Part shown: in pieces, positions 25,402 to 33,424 of the stretch
Layout: the number at the start of each line of letters is the position of its first letter
Position numbering within the stretch: position 1 is the stretch's first letter
From: Allostella vacuolata
GTDB lineage: Bacteria; Pseudomonadota; Alphaproteobacteria; ATCC43930; Allostellaceae
Assembly (NCBI GenBank): GCA_006739055.1
Contig: AP019702.1
Location: 1,364,501-1,428,500, forward strand
Direction: 5' to 3'
DNA length: 64,000 bases
Program-made: the position numbers and the translations under genes
The notes under the pieces: model-generated
Told to the model about the DNA's origin: nothing
Seen by the model: the letters and a program-made list of their open reading frames with translations, nothing else
Database searches by the model: none

Positions 25402-26193
25402 ATGTCTTTGGCCGGCCAGATTTCCGATATCGTCACTGCTCTCGCCGCGACGCAGGCCGCGCGCCGCGCGGCCCTCTCGGGCATCCGCAGCGACACCGCC
25501 CGCCATCTGGACGAGGCGCGCTCCGCGCACCGCCGGATGGCTTCCGCACAACAGCACAGCCTGTCCGAGGCACTGCGCAGCACCAAGCTGGCGACCGCGA
25601 TCCTTCTCGGCGCGGCCGACGAGCAGATCGACGGCTATCGCAAGGCCCGGATCGAGCAGGCCGCCTCGCTCGACCGCGAGCTGAGCGACGGGGCCAATGC
25701 GCTGCGCTCGAACACCCGCAACTGGATCGGCACGCAGTCCGCCATGCGCCGCAAGCAGGCCGCCGACAATCTGCGCCAGCGCCGCCGGGACCGCGACGCG
25801 CTGGCCAGTGATGTCCGCGCGCTGACCGAGCAGAACCTGTCCCATCTGGCCGCGCTGACCAAGGACCGGCGGGAAGCTGCCGCCATCTGGCTCCGGCGCA
25901 ACGGCTCCGCGGTGACCGTCATCCTGGCGGCAGCCCCGGTCAAGAGCGAGGCGCCGGCCAGGATGGAAGCCAAGCCCGAGCCGGAACCGGTCAAGGCGGA
26001 AGCCGCCAAGCCGGAGCCCGTGAAGCCGGAACCCGTCAAGGCGGAGCCGGCGAAGCCGGAGCCGGCGAAGATGGAGCCGGTCAAGGCGGAGGCCGCCCGG
26101 TCGGAAGCGAAGCGGGAGCCCAAGGCCGAGACCCGGCCGGAAGGCAGGACCACCCTGAAGGCGGACAAGCCGGAGACCGACAAGTCCGTCTGA
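25402..26193 (+). CDS. Helical protein with PEPVK-rich tail, positional GvpC candidate
   Basis: A 263-residue protein not matching a family by eye. Residues 1-170 are almost entirely helical and highly charged, with loosely repeated blocks of about 40 residues (e.g. AARRAALSGIRSDTARHLDEA and RKARIEQAASLDRELSDGANAL). Residues 175-263 are a low-complexity Lys/Pro/Glu tail built on KPEPVK/KAEPAK units. There is no signal peptide or membrane segment. It lies between gvpA and gvpN, the slot occupied by gvpC in other clusters known to me, and GvpC is also a helical repeat protein that rivets the outer vesicle wall. A strong AAGGAGG ribosome binding site supports expression. Similarity to known GvpC is not demonstrable here. 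Confidence 0.6.
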   Translation: MSLAGQISDIVTALAATQAARRAALSGIRSDTARHLDEARSAHRRMASAQQHSLSEALRSTKLATAILLGAADEQIDGYRKARIEQAASLDRELSDGANALRSNTRNWIGTQSAMRRKQAADNLRQRRRDRDALASDVRALTEQNLSHLAALTKDRREAAAIWLRRNGSAVTVILAAAPVKSEAPARMEAKPEPEPVKAEAAKPEPVKPEPVKAEPAKPEPAKMEPVKAEAARSEAKREPKAETRPEGRTTLKADKPETDKSV

Positions 26194-26310
26194 CCGTTCA
26201 GGGCCCCGGAGCGCGGGTGCCTTCGGGCGCCGGCGCCCGCCGGGCGTCCCACTTCAGGATGCCGTGGCCCGGACGCACCCCCGACGCCCCGCAAGGATGA
26301 GGAATTCGGC

Positions 26311-27405
26311 ATGTCGACAGAGCCCGCGCCCGTGATGCCCCCTTCGACGGATATCGAGTTCGGCTCCCAGAGGCCGGCCCGGCCGAAGCCGGCGGAGGCG
26401 CTGGCGGTGGGATATCGGCTGTCCGCCCGGCCGGCGGCGCCCTCCACCCTCACCCTGCGGCCGCGCGCGGACTTCGTCGAGACCGACCAGGTGAAGGATC
26501 TCACCCGGCGCGGGCTCGGCTTCCTGCGGGCCGGCTATCCGCTGCATTTCCGCGGGCCCGCCGGCACCGGCAAGACCACTCTGGCGCTCCACGTCGCGGC
26601 CCAGCTCGGGCGGCCGGTGATCGTCATCACCGGCGACAACGAGCTCGGCACGGCGGACCTCGTCGGCTCCCAGCGCGGCTATCACTACCGGAAGGTCGTC
26701 GACCAGTTCATCCACAACGTGACGAAGCTGGAGGAGACCGCGAACCAGCGCTGGACCGACCATCGCCTGACCACCGCCTGCCGCGAGGGCTACACGCTCG
26801 TCTATGACGAATTCACCCGCTCGCGCCCGGAGACGCACAACGTGCTGCTCGGCGTGTTCGAGGAGAAGATCCTGTTCCTGCCCGCCGAGGCGCGGGAGGA
26901 GTGCTACATCCGCGTCCATCCGGATTTCCGGGCCATCTTCACCAGCAACCCGCAGGAGTATGCCGGCGTCCATGCCAGCCAGGACGCGCTGGCCGACCGG
27001 CTCGCCACGATCGACGTGGACTATCCGAACCGGGCCATGGAGCTTGCCGTCGCCTCGGCGCGCACCGGCCTCGCCGAGGCCGAGGCGGCGCGGATCATCG
27101 ATCTGGTCCGGGCCTTCCGTGCCTCCGGCGACTACCAGCAGACCCCCACCATGCGCGCCAGCCTGATGATCGCGCGGGTCGCGGCGCAGGAGGGGCTCCG
27201 CATCTCCGTGGACGATCCGGGCTTCGTGCAGCTGTGCATGGACGCCCTGGAGTCCCGCATATTCTCCGGGGCGCGGCAGGAGGCCGACGCGCGCGCGCGG
27301 CACCGGGTCGCCCTTCTGGGCCTCCTGGCCACCCATTGCCCCTCCGAGGCGCCGGTCGCACGCGTCGCCACCGTGGCTCGGGCCAAGCGGAAGTCCGCGT
27401 CATGA
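26311..27405 (+). CDS. gvpN: Gas vesicle AAA+ ATPase GvpN
   Basis: A 364-residue MoxR-type AAA+ ATPase required for vesicle enlargement in other systems. Walker A GPAGTGKT at 82-89; GDNELGTADLVGSQRGY, Walker B TLVYDEFTRSRPETHNVLL, sensor 1 IFTSNPQEYAGVH, and the arginine-finger region DALADRLATIDVDYP. The first 60 residues are a Pro/Ala-rich extension. Its stop overlaps the next start as ATGA. Confidence 0.96.
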   Translation: MSTEPAPVMPPSTDIEFGSQRPARPKPAEALAVGYRLSARPAAPSTLTLRPRADFVETDQVKDLTRRGLGFLRAGYPLHFRGPAGTGKTTLALHVAAQLGRPVIVITGDNELGTADLVGSQRGYHYRKVVDQFIHNVTKLEETANQRWTDHRLTTACREGYTLVYDEFTRSRPETHNVLLGVFEEKILFLPAEAREECYIRVHPDFRAIFTSNPQEYAGVHASQDALADRLATIDVDYPNRAMELAVASARTGLAEAEAARIIDLVRAFRASGDYQQTPTMRASLMIARVAAQEGLRISVDDPGFVQLCMDALESRIFSGARQEADARARHRVALLGLLATHCPSEAPVARVATVARAKRKSAS

Positions 27406-27755
27406 GCGCGGAGCGCAAGAAGGCCCCCAAGCGGGGCATGCGCGACGTCGCCACGGTGCAGACCCGCATCGGCAGCACGTCGCCTGCGAACCGTACCCAG
27501 GCGGTGGCTCGGTTCGCCCGGCTGGAGAACGAGCGGATGCGGATCCTGCGCGAACTCGATGCCTGGAACGCCCGCAAGCAGGAGGCCGAGCGCATGCTGG
27601 CCAAGGTGGAGGCGGAGCTGTCGACGCTGCAGACCCTCCTGCTCGGCGCGCCGCCCGTGCCGAGCGGCCCGTTGCGCCCGGCGCCGCGCGGGCGGCCGGC
27701 GCAGAAGGTGCAGGAGCCGCGCCCGCTCGGGGCCGGCTCCGTGATCGAATACTGA
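27402..27755 (+). CDS. Unknown coiled-coil protein of the gvp operon
   Basis: A 117-residue protein coupled to gvpN by an ATGA overlap. It begins with a basic segment (ERKKAPKRGMRD), then has a helix or coiled coil from about residue 28 to 83 (ARFARLENERMRILREL...EAELSTLQTLLL) and a proline-rich tail. It is not one of the gvp families I can name with confidence; the gene after gvpN in some enterobacterial clusters (gvpV) is a positional analogue only. Helical design suits an adaptor that binds another vesicle assembly protein. Confidence 0.6.
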   Translation: MSAERKKAPKRGMRDVATVQTRIGSTSPANRTQAVARFARLENERMRILRELDAWNARKQEAERMLAKVEAELSTLQTLLLGAPPVPSGPLRPAPRGRPAQKVQEPRPLGAGSVIEY

Positions 27756-27794
27756 GCCGTCCCACAGCCTCGAACGCGCGAACGGGAGTGTCCA

Positions 27795-28355
27795 ATGACC
27801 GGGAACGACAAGGGTAAAGGCAAGGGTAAGGGCAAGGGCAAGGACCAGGCAGCCGCGGGCGAAGGCGGTCCGGCCGAGAACCTGGCCGATCTCGGTGCCA
27901 TGTTCCGCGGCCTTGGCGGCTTCGTCGAGATGCTCGGCTCCCTCGTGGAGAAGAGCGAGCACCAGGAGCGGAGTGGCGAGTTCAAGGTGAAGGGGCTGGG
28001 CGACCAGGCACGCGGCGTCTACGGCTTCAGCGTCCGCACCGGCCTCGGCGGGATTCCCCAGGTACGCCGGTTCGGCAATCTCAACCCGTCGCCCAAGGGG
28101 CCCGTGGTCGAGGACGTGCGCGAACCCCTGGTCGACGTGTTCGACGAGGCGGATGCGGTGATGGTGACCGTCGAGATGCCCGGTGTCGCCGAGGAGGAGA
28201 TTTCGCTCTCGGTGGAGGGTCGGCACCTCGTTCTCGCCACCACCGGACTTCACCGCTACGCCAAGAACGTCGAACTGCCGGAGGGCATCGACCCTGCCTC
28301 GCTGGAGCGGAGCCACCGCAACGGCATCCTCCAGGTCAAGCTCAAGAAGGTCTGA
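27795..28355 (+). CDS. gvpH: Gas vesicle Hsp20-like protein GvpH
   Basis: A 186-residue protein. The C-terminal third (from VREPLVDVFDEADAVMVTVEMPGV) is an alpha-crystallin/Hsp20-like beta sandwich, ending in RNGILQVKLKK. The middle contains the GvpH-typical LGGFVEMLGSLVEK and GVYGFSVRTGLGG. The N-terminus is a run of KGKGKGKGK encoded by near-identical six-base units, so unit number could change without shifting the frame. GvpH is thought to chaperone GvpA-family proteins and other vesicle components. Confidence 0.92.
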   Translation: MTGNDKGKGKGKGKGKDQAAAGEGGPAENLADLGAMFRGLGGFVEMLGSLVEKSEHQERSGEFKVKGLGDQARGVYGFSVRTGLGGIPQVRRFGNLNPSPKGPVVEDVREPLVDVFDEADAVMVTVEMPGVAEEEISLSVEGRHLVLATTGLHRYAKNVELPEGIDPASLERSHRNGILQVKLKKV

Positions 28356-28359
28356 GGCC

Positions 28360-29379
28360 ATGACGGGCCGGGTCGAAGGCGTCGGGACCTTCACCGTGGG
28401 TGCGTCCACGGTGCGGATCGTGACCGATTGCGCCGGCGACATCTCCGCCCTGGTCCAGGCCGAGGAGCAGGTGGTGCGCCGGCTGGTCGAGCGCGGGGCG
28501 TGGCCGCACGAGACCGTCACCCTGTTCGCGCTCGACAGCCTGGCGCCTCTGGTCGGCCAGCTGAAAGCGATGGGCCGGCTGATGGATGACGATCTGGTCA
28601 GCCTGCCGCATCGGCCGATGGTGGTCCTCTACGATCCTCGCCACGCCACGGAATGCTTCGTGTTCGTCAATCGCCAGATCATGATTGCCGAACAGCTCTG
28701 GGGCGATCCCCTGGCTGCCGAAGGGCTGCTCGCGCACGAGCACGCCCACCCGCTGTCCGAAGCGCCCGTCACCGCGGCGGCCCGCACCTTGAAGGTCGAG
28801 GCAGCGGGCCCCGCCGCCCTGGCGCCGCTCGCGGCGCGCCTCGGCGAGACGCTGTCCAGCGGCGCCACGACCGAGCTCCTGGCGAACGCCTTCTGCCTCG
28901 CGCACGGCTTCGGCGACGCGCTGCGGCACGTCAACCGCATCACGCTGCGCCGGGCGGCGCGCAACCTCGCCCAGCGCCCCGAACTCGAACAGCGCGTCGC
29001 CGCCGCCGTCGCCGCCGGAACGCTGCCGCCCGATCAGGTGCCGGTTCTGCTGCGTCTGGCCGATGCCCAGATCGCCCTGCCGTTCGCGCTGGAGGTGGTG
29101 CCTTTCGTCCGGGCCGGGCTCGCCGCGCACGCGGCGGAACTGGAAAGCCTGCTGACGGCCGAGCTGCTGTCGCGCATGGCGCCCGAAGTGGCCGGCATCT
29201 ATCACGACCTGAAGGGTCCTTTCGCGGCGCTGCGCCCGGAGTGGGGCACCGTGCCCCTGTCGGCCTGGGTCGACGACATCCTGTCCCGTCTGTCCGCCTT
29301 TCTCTCGCAGAGCGGCGCACCGCTCACGCTCAGCCTCGTTCCCGCGGACCCGCCACACGTCGAAGGGAATCTCCCATGA
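28360..29379 (+). CDS. HExxH metalloprotease-like protein in gvp operon
   Basis: A 339-residue protein starting four bases after gvpH and coupled by ATGA to the following gvpF/L gene. It carries GLLAHEHAHPLSE, an HExxH zinc motif at residues 126-130 (His126, Glu127, His130), followed by TTELLANAFCLAHGFG with Glu172 as a plausible third ligand, a gluzincin-like layout. The N-terminal 115 residues form an alpha/beta region and the C-terminal half is helical. No signal peptide. I know of no standard gvp gene with this signature. Proteolysis of an assembly factor or a catalytically inactive chaperone role are both possible. Confidence 0.65.
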   Translation: MTGRVEGVGTFTVGASTVRIVTDCAGDISALVQAEEQVVRRLVERGAWPHETVTLFALDSLAPLVGQLKAMGRLMDDDLVSLPHRPMVVLYDPRHATECFVFVNRQIMIAEQLWGDPLAAEGLLAHEHAHPLSEAPVTAAARTLKVEAAGPAALAPLAARLGETLSSGATTELLANAFCLAHGFGDALRHVNRITLRRAARNLAQRPELEQRVAAAVAAGTLPPDQVPVLLRLADAQIALPFALEVVPFVRAGLAAHAAELESLLTAELLSRMAPEVAGIYHDLKGPFAALRPEWGTVPLSAWVDDILSRLSAFLSQSGAPLTLSLVPADPPHVEGNLP

Positions 29380-30161
29380 TGCAGACCGAAGCCCTGGCCC
29401 CCGCCGCGGTCGCAGCCGAGGGCAAGTACCTCTACTGCATCATCGATGCGCCGGCGCCGGCCACCTTCGCGTCGCCCGGCATCGGCGGACGCGGCGACGT
29501 GGTCCATACGCTGGCCGTGGGCCGGCTCGCGGCGGTGGTGAGCGATACGCCGCGCATCGAGTACGAGAACAGCCGCCGCAACATGATGGCGCACACCAAG
29601 GTCCTGGAAGAGGTGATGGCGCATCACACCCTGCTTCCGGTGTGCTTCGGCACGGTGGGCTCGGGGGACGACGTGATCGCCGAGAAGATCCTGGAGGGGC
29701 GGCGGGAGGAACTCTCCCGGCTGCTGGAGGAGATGCGCGGACGGGTGGAGCTCGGCCTCAAGGCGACCTGGCGCGAGGAGGTGATCTTCGCGGAGGTCCT
29801 CGACGAGGATCCCGCCGTCCGCAAGCTGCGCGACAGCCTGGTCGGCCGCTCGCCCGAGAAGAGCCATTTCGAGCGCATCCGCCTGGGCGAGCTGATCGGC
29901 CAGGCGCTGCTGCGCAAGCGCCGCGACGAGGAGGAGCGCATCCTCGATCGCGTCCGGCCCTTCGTCCGCAAGACCAAGCTGAACAAGCCGATCGGCGACC
30001 GCATGATCCTGAACGCCGCCTTTCTCGTCGAGACCGCGCGCGAGGCGGCGCTGGACCAGAGCGTGCGCGAGATGGATGCGGATTGGGGGGCGCGGCTGTC
30101 CTTCAAGTATGTCGGGCCGGTGCCGCCCTACAACTTCGTCACCATCACCATTCATTGGTAG
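29376..30161 (+). CDS. gvpF: Gas vesicle protein GvpF/GvpL (copy 1)
   Basis: A 261-residue GvpL/GvpF-family protein: KYLYCIIDAP at the start, LPVCFGTVGSGDD in the middle, the SHFERIRLGELIGQAL helix, NAAFLVE and the closing YVGPVPPYNFVTITI. These proteins bind GvpA-family subunits and act in nucleation. Of the four copies in this cluster it is closest to a standard GvpF/L in length and motif retention. An ATGATG start gives two alternative initiators. Confidence 0.94.
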   Translation: MMQTEALAPAAVAAEGKYLYCIIDAPAPATFASPGIGGRGDVVHTLAVGRLAAVVSDTPRIEYENSRRNMMAHTKVLEEVMAHHTLLPVCFGTVGSGDDVIAEKILEGRREELSRLLEEMRGRVELGLKATWREEVIFAEVLDEDPAVRKLRDSLVGRSPEKSHFERIRLGELIGQALLRKRRDEEERILDRVRPFVRKTKLNKPIGDRMILNAAFLVETAREAALDQSVREMDADWGARLSFKYVGPVPPYNFVTITIHW

Positions 30162-30173
30162 GAGGTACGGAAC

Positions 30174-30425
30174 ATGGGTCTGGTGACGAATGTGGCTTTC
30201 GCCCCGGTGGTCGGGCCGCTGAAGGGGGTCCTGTGGCTCGCCCGGCTGATCGCCGACCAGGCCGAGCGCACGCTCTACGACGAGGATCTGGTGCGCGCCG
30301 CGCTGCTCGACCTGGAGCAGCGGCTCGATGCCGGCCAGATCAGCGAAGCCGACTACGACGCGGAGGAGGAGATTCTCCTGGCGCGTCTGAAGATCGCCCG
30401 CGAGCGGATGCGCAGCGGGCTGTGA
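30174..30425 (+). CDS. gvpG: Gas vesicle protein GvpG
   Basis: An 83-residue protein: hydrophobic N-terminus GPLKGVLWLARLIADQAE followed by the charged helix LDLEQRLDAGQISEADYDAEEEILLARL, the typical GvpG pattern. GvpG is an essential small assembly factor that interacts with GvpF/L and GvpA in other systems. Twelve bases after gvpF copy 1 with ribosome binding site GGAGG. Confidence 0.93.
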   Translation: MGLVTNVAFAPVVGPLKGVLWLARLIADQAERTLYDEDLVRAALLDLEQRLDAGQISEADYDAEEEILLARLKIARERMRSGL

Positions 30426-30492
30426 CCATCAGGATTCGGGACAATCAGGGTCCGGCCTTTTCCGGGAGACGGGGGAGGGCGAGGAGGCAACC

Positions 30493-30756
30493 ATGGCGAC
30501 GACCATCGAACTGATCCGAAACGTGAAGGCGCAGTTGCAGGAGCTGACCGGCTTCCATGCCGACAGCGTGTCGGACTTCACGGCGACGGAGGGCGGCTGG
30601 GAGATGACGGTCAATCTGCTGGAGCTGAAGCGCATCCCGGCGTCGACCGATCTGCTCGCCGCCTACCGGATCACCCTCGACCTGACCGGCAGCGTGAAGG
30701 GCTATCACCGCACGCGCCGCTATCTGCGCGACCAGGTGATGGAGGATGCGCCGTGA
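30493..30756 (+). CDS. gvpO: Gas vesicle protein GvpO
   Basis: An 87-residue protein with the GvpO core LTGFHADSVSDFTATEGGWEM, VNLLELKRIPASTDLLAAY and a C-terminal YHRTRRYLRD. GvpO is an accessory assembly factor. It sits 67 bases after gvpG, with a GAGGAGG-like ribosome binding site (GGCGAGGAGG) upstream. Confidence 0.93.
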   Translation: MATTIELIRNVKAQLQELTGFHADSVSDFTATEGGWEMTVNLLELKRIPASTDLLAAYRITLDLTGSVKGYHRTRRYLRDQVMEDAP

Positions 30757-30951
30757 GCCGGCGCCAAGGATCCGGCCGCGCGCATCGCCGCGCGGCCATG
30801 ACGTGACGACCGATGCCGGAGCCCCGGACGGGGCGATGGCGGGGAACGCGAATGCCGGGTCGCGCGGGCGCCGCGCGGCAGTGCGGGGCGCGGGATCGTC
30901 TGGGCCGCCCTCGAGGCGCGCAGGCCGCCCGACGCCGAGGGAAAGCGGGTC
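30757..30951 (+). other. Spacer gvpO-gvpJ
   Basis: 195 bases without a recognised gene. A GTG-initiated frame of 50 codons (30803-30955) ends with an ATGA overlap on gvpJ. Its composition is low-complexity Arg/Gly/Ala and there is no ribosome binding site, so I do not call it. Confidence 0.4.
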
Positions 30952-31323
30952 ATGAGCGGACAGCGGATGGAGCACTCCGTCCAGGCAGTGGGGCTGGCGG
31001 ACATACTCGAGAGGGTGCTCGACAAGGGCATCGTGATCGCCGGCGACATCTCCATCTCGCTGGTGGAGGTGGAACTCCTGACCATTCGCCTGCGCCTCGT
31101 CGTGGCGTCGGTGGATCGAGCCATGTCGATGGGGATCAACTGGTGGCAGAGCGATCCCAACCTCAATTCCCATGCCCGGCAACTGGAAGAGGACAACCGC
31201 CTGCTGCGCGAGCGGCTCGACCGGTTGGAGGCGGCCCTGGCGCTGCCCGAGATGGCCGGTGAGCGGCTGGCGGATGCAGGGCAGGGGGGTGGCGCAGAGC
31301 AGGGGGTGACCCATGGCCGATGA
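30952..31323 (+). CDS. gvpJ: GvpA-family minor protein GvpJ
   Basis: A 123-residue protein. Residues 10-60 are a GvpA-type core (LADILERVLDKGIVIAG, SISLVEVELLTIRLRLVVAS), followed by the GvpJ-typical MSMGINWWQSDPNLN and a coiled coil (QLEEDNRLLRERLDRLEAAL). Minor GvpA homologues such as GvpJ are thought to nucleate vesicle growth. The last 11 bases overlap the CDC48-like gene. Confidence 0.9.
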   Translation: MSGQRMEHSVQAVGLADILERVLDKGIVIAGDISISLVEVELLTIRLRLVVASVDRAMSMGINWWQSDPNLNSHARQLEEDNRLLRERLDRLEAALALPEMAGERLADAGQGGGAEQGVTHGR

Positions 31324-33424
31324 ACCAGAGCCCTTTGCCTTTCGCGTATGCGAGGCGCCGACCCGGGACGTGGGCCGGGGGCTGATCCGGCTCGATCCGG
31401 AAGACATGACCCGGCTCGGGGTCGAGGTCGGCGACGTGGTCTCCATTCTCGGCCGCCGGGCGACCGTGGCGCGGGTCATGCCGGCGCACATGGACATGCG
31501 CCGGCAGAGCCTCGTCCAGATGGACGGGCTCGCGCGGGTCAATGCGGGGGCGAGCCTCGACGAGCGGGTGGTGCTGAGCCCGGCGGCGGTGACGCGGGCG
31601 CGTGCCGTGACCCTCAATCCCGTGGGGGGGCGCGTCCAGGCGCCGGAACCGCGCCTGCTCGCCCGTCTCCTCGACGGCATCCCGCTGCTCGCCGGCGACC
31701 GGGTGCGCACGGCGCTGGTGGGCGCCCAGATCCGGGAATTCACGGTGGAGAGCACCGACCCGCTCGGGCCGGTGATGATCGGGCCCGACACCCGGATCCG
31801 CTGCCTGGACGGCACCGCCGAGAGCAATGCCATCACCTACGAGGATGTGGGCGGGCTGCGCAACGAGGTGCGGCGCATCCGCGAAATGATCGAGCTGCCG
31901 CTGAAGCATCCGGAGGTCTTCCAGCATCTCGGCATCGATCCGCCCAAGGGCGTGCTGCTGTGCGGCCCGCCCGGCACCGGCAAGACGCTGATCGCCCGCG
32001 CCGTGGCGCGCGAGGCCAACGTCCATTTCATCCACCTCAACGGCCCGGAGATCATCGACAAGATGTACGGGGCGAGCGAGGCCCAGCTGCGCCGCATATT
32101 CGACGATGCGGAAAAGAACGCGCCGTCCATCATCTTCATCGACGAACTCGACGCGATCGCCCCGAAGCGCGAGGAGATGAGCGGCGATCGCCAGGTGGAG
32201 CGCCGGGTGGTGGCGCAGCTGCTCGGCCTGATGGACGGCCTGCAGGCGCGCGGCCAGGTGATCGTCATCGCCGCGACCAACATTCCCAACGCCATCGATC
32301 CCGCCCTGCGCCGGCCGGGCCGGTTCGACCGCGAGATCCTGGTGGGGGTGCCGGACGAGAACGGCCGCCGGGAGATCCTGGAGATCCATACCCGCGGCAT
32401 GCCGCTCGCGGCCGATGCCGACCTCGGGCGACTCGCCTTCCTCACCCCCGGCTTCGTCGGCGCGGATCTGGCCGCGCTGTGCCGCGAGGCGGCGATGATC
32501 GCCCTGCGGCGCCTGATCCCCGACATCAGTTTCGAGGATGGGCGGATCTCGGAGGAGAAGCTGGCCGCGCTCGTCGTGACCGCCGCCGATTTCGCCGCCG
32601 CCCAGGCCGGCACCCAGCCGAGCGCGCTGCGCGAGATCGTCACCCTGGCCTCGCACAAGCGATGGACGGACGTCGGCGGCCTCGACGACATCAAGCGGCT
32701 CCTGGTGGAGGCGGTGGAATGGCCGATGCGGCACGCCGACCTCTATGCCGAGGCCGGCATCCAGCCGCCCAAGGGGATCCTGTTCTATGGCGTGCCGGGC
32801 ACCGGCAAGACCCTGCTGGCCAAGGCGCTCGCGGGCGAGAGCGGCGCCAACTTCATCGCCGTCAAGGGACCCCAGCTCCTCTCCATGTGGGCGGGGGAGT
32901 CCGAGCGCGGGGTGCGCGAGGTGTTCCGCAAGGCGCGCCAGACCGCGCCCTGCATCGTCTTCTTCGACGAGATCGACACCCTGACCCCGAACCGCGGCGG
33001 CCTTGGCAATGGGATAACGGACCGGGTGGTCGCCCAGCTGCTGACCGAGATCGACGGCATCGAGGACCTGCGCGGCGTCACCGTGGTCGCGGCGACCAAC
33101 CGTCTCGACCAGATCGACGCCGCCTTGCTCCGGCCCGGCCGGTTCGACTTCCTGGTCGAGTTCCGGGCCCCGGACGTCGCGACCCGCCGCGCCATCCTGG
33201 ATGTGCATGCCGGCCGGATGCCGCTCGATCCCACCGTGGACCTTGCGGCCCTGGCCGAGGCGACGGCCGGCATGGTGGGGGCCGACCTCGAGGCGCTGTG
33301 CCGCCACGCCGGGATCGCCGCGATCCGCGATGTCGTGACGGAGCAGAACGCGGTCGCGCTCCGGGTGGAGCGACGGCATTTCGACGAGGCGCTGGTCGTG
33401 CTCCGGCGCGGGAGCGAGGCATGA
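31313..33424 (+). CDS. CDC48/VAT-like double AAA+ ATPase
   Basis: A 703-residue protein with full p97/VAT architecture: an N-domain (about 8-170, double-psi barrel start FAFRVCEAPTRDVGRG), D1 with Walker A GPPGTGKT at 218-225 and Walker B IIFIDELDAI, and D2 with GVPGTGKT at 493-500 and IVFFDEIDTL. The second-region-of-homology blocks RRPGRFDRE and LRPGRFDFL are both intact. This family unfolds proteins and extracts them from complexes. Its start overlaps gvpJ, and its stop overlaps the J-domain fusion gene by ATGA, so it belongs to the vesicle operon rather than general proteostasis. Confidence 0.93.
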   Translation: MADEPEPFAFRVCEAPTRDVGRGLIRLDPEDMTRLGVEVGDVVSILGRRATVARVMPAHMDMRRQSLVQMDGLARVNAGASLDERVVLSPAAVTRARAVTLNPVGGRVQAPEPRLLARLLDGIPLLAGDRVRTALVGAQIREFTVESTDPLGPVMIGPDTRIRCLDGTAESNAITYEDVGGLRNEVRRIREMIELPLKHPEVFQHLGIDPPKGVLLCGPPGTGKTLIARAVAREANVHFIHLNGPEIIDKMYGASEAQLRRIFDDAEKNAPSIIFIDELDAIAPKREEMSGDRQVERRVVAQLLGLMDGLQARGQVIVIAATNIPNAIDPALRRPGRFDREILVGVPDENGRREILEIHTRGMPLAADADLGRLAFLTPGFVGADLAALCREAAMIALRRLIPDISFEDGRISEEKLAALVVTAADFAAAQAGTQPSALREIVTLASHKRWTDVGGLDDIKRLLVEAVEWPMRHADLYAEAGIQPPKGILFYGVPGTGKTLLAKALAGESGANFIAVKGPQLLSMWAGESERGVREVFRKARQTAPCIVFFDEIDTLTPNRGGLGNGITDRVVAQLLTEIDGIEDLRGVTVVAATNRLDQIDAALLRPGRFDFLVEFRAPDVATRRAILDVHAGRMPLDPTVDLAALAEATAGMVGADLEALCRHAGIAAIRDVVTEQNAVALRVERRHFDEALVVLRRGSEA

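Noticed and set aside
30803-30955. Possible 50-codon gene before gvpJ
   Set aside because: It has an ATGA overlap with gvpJ but no ribosome binding site and a low-complexity Arg/Gly/Ala sequence.
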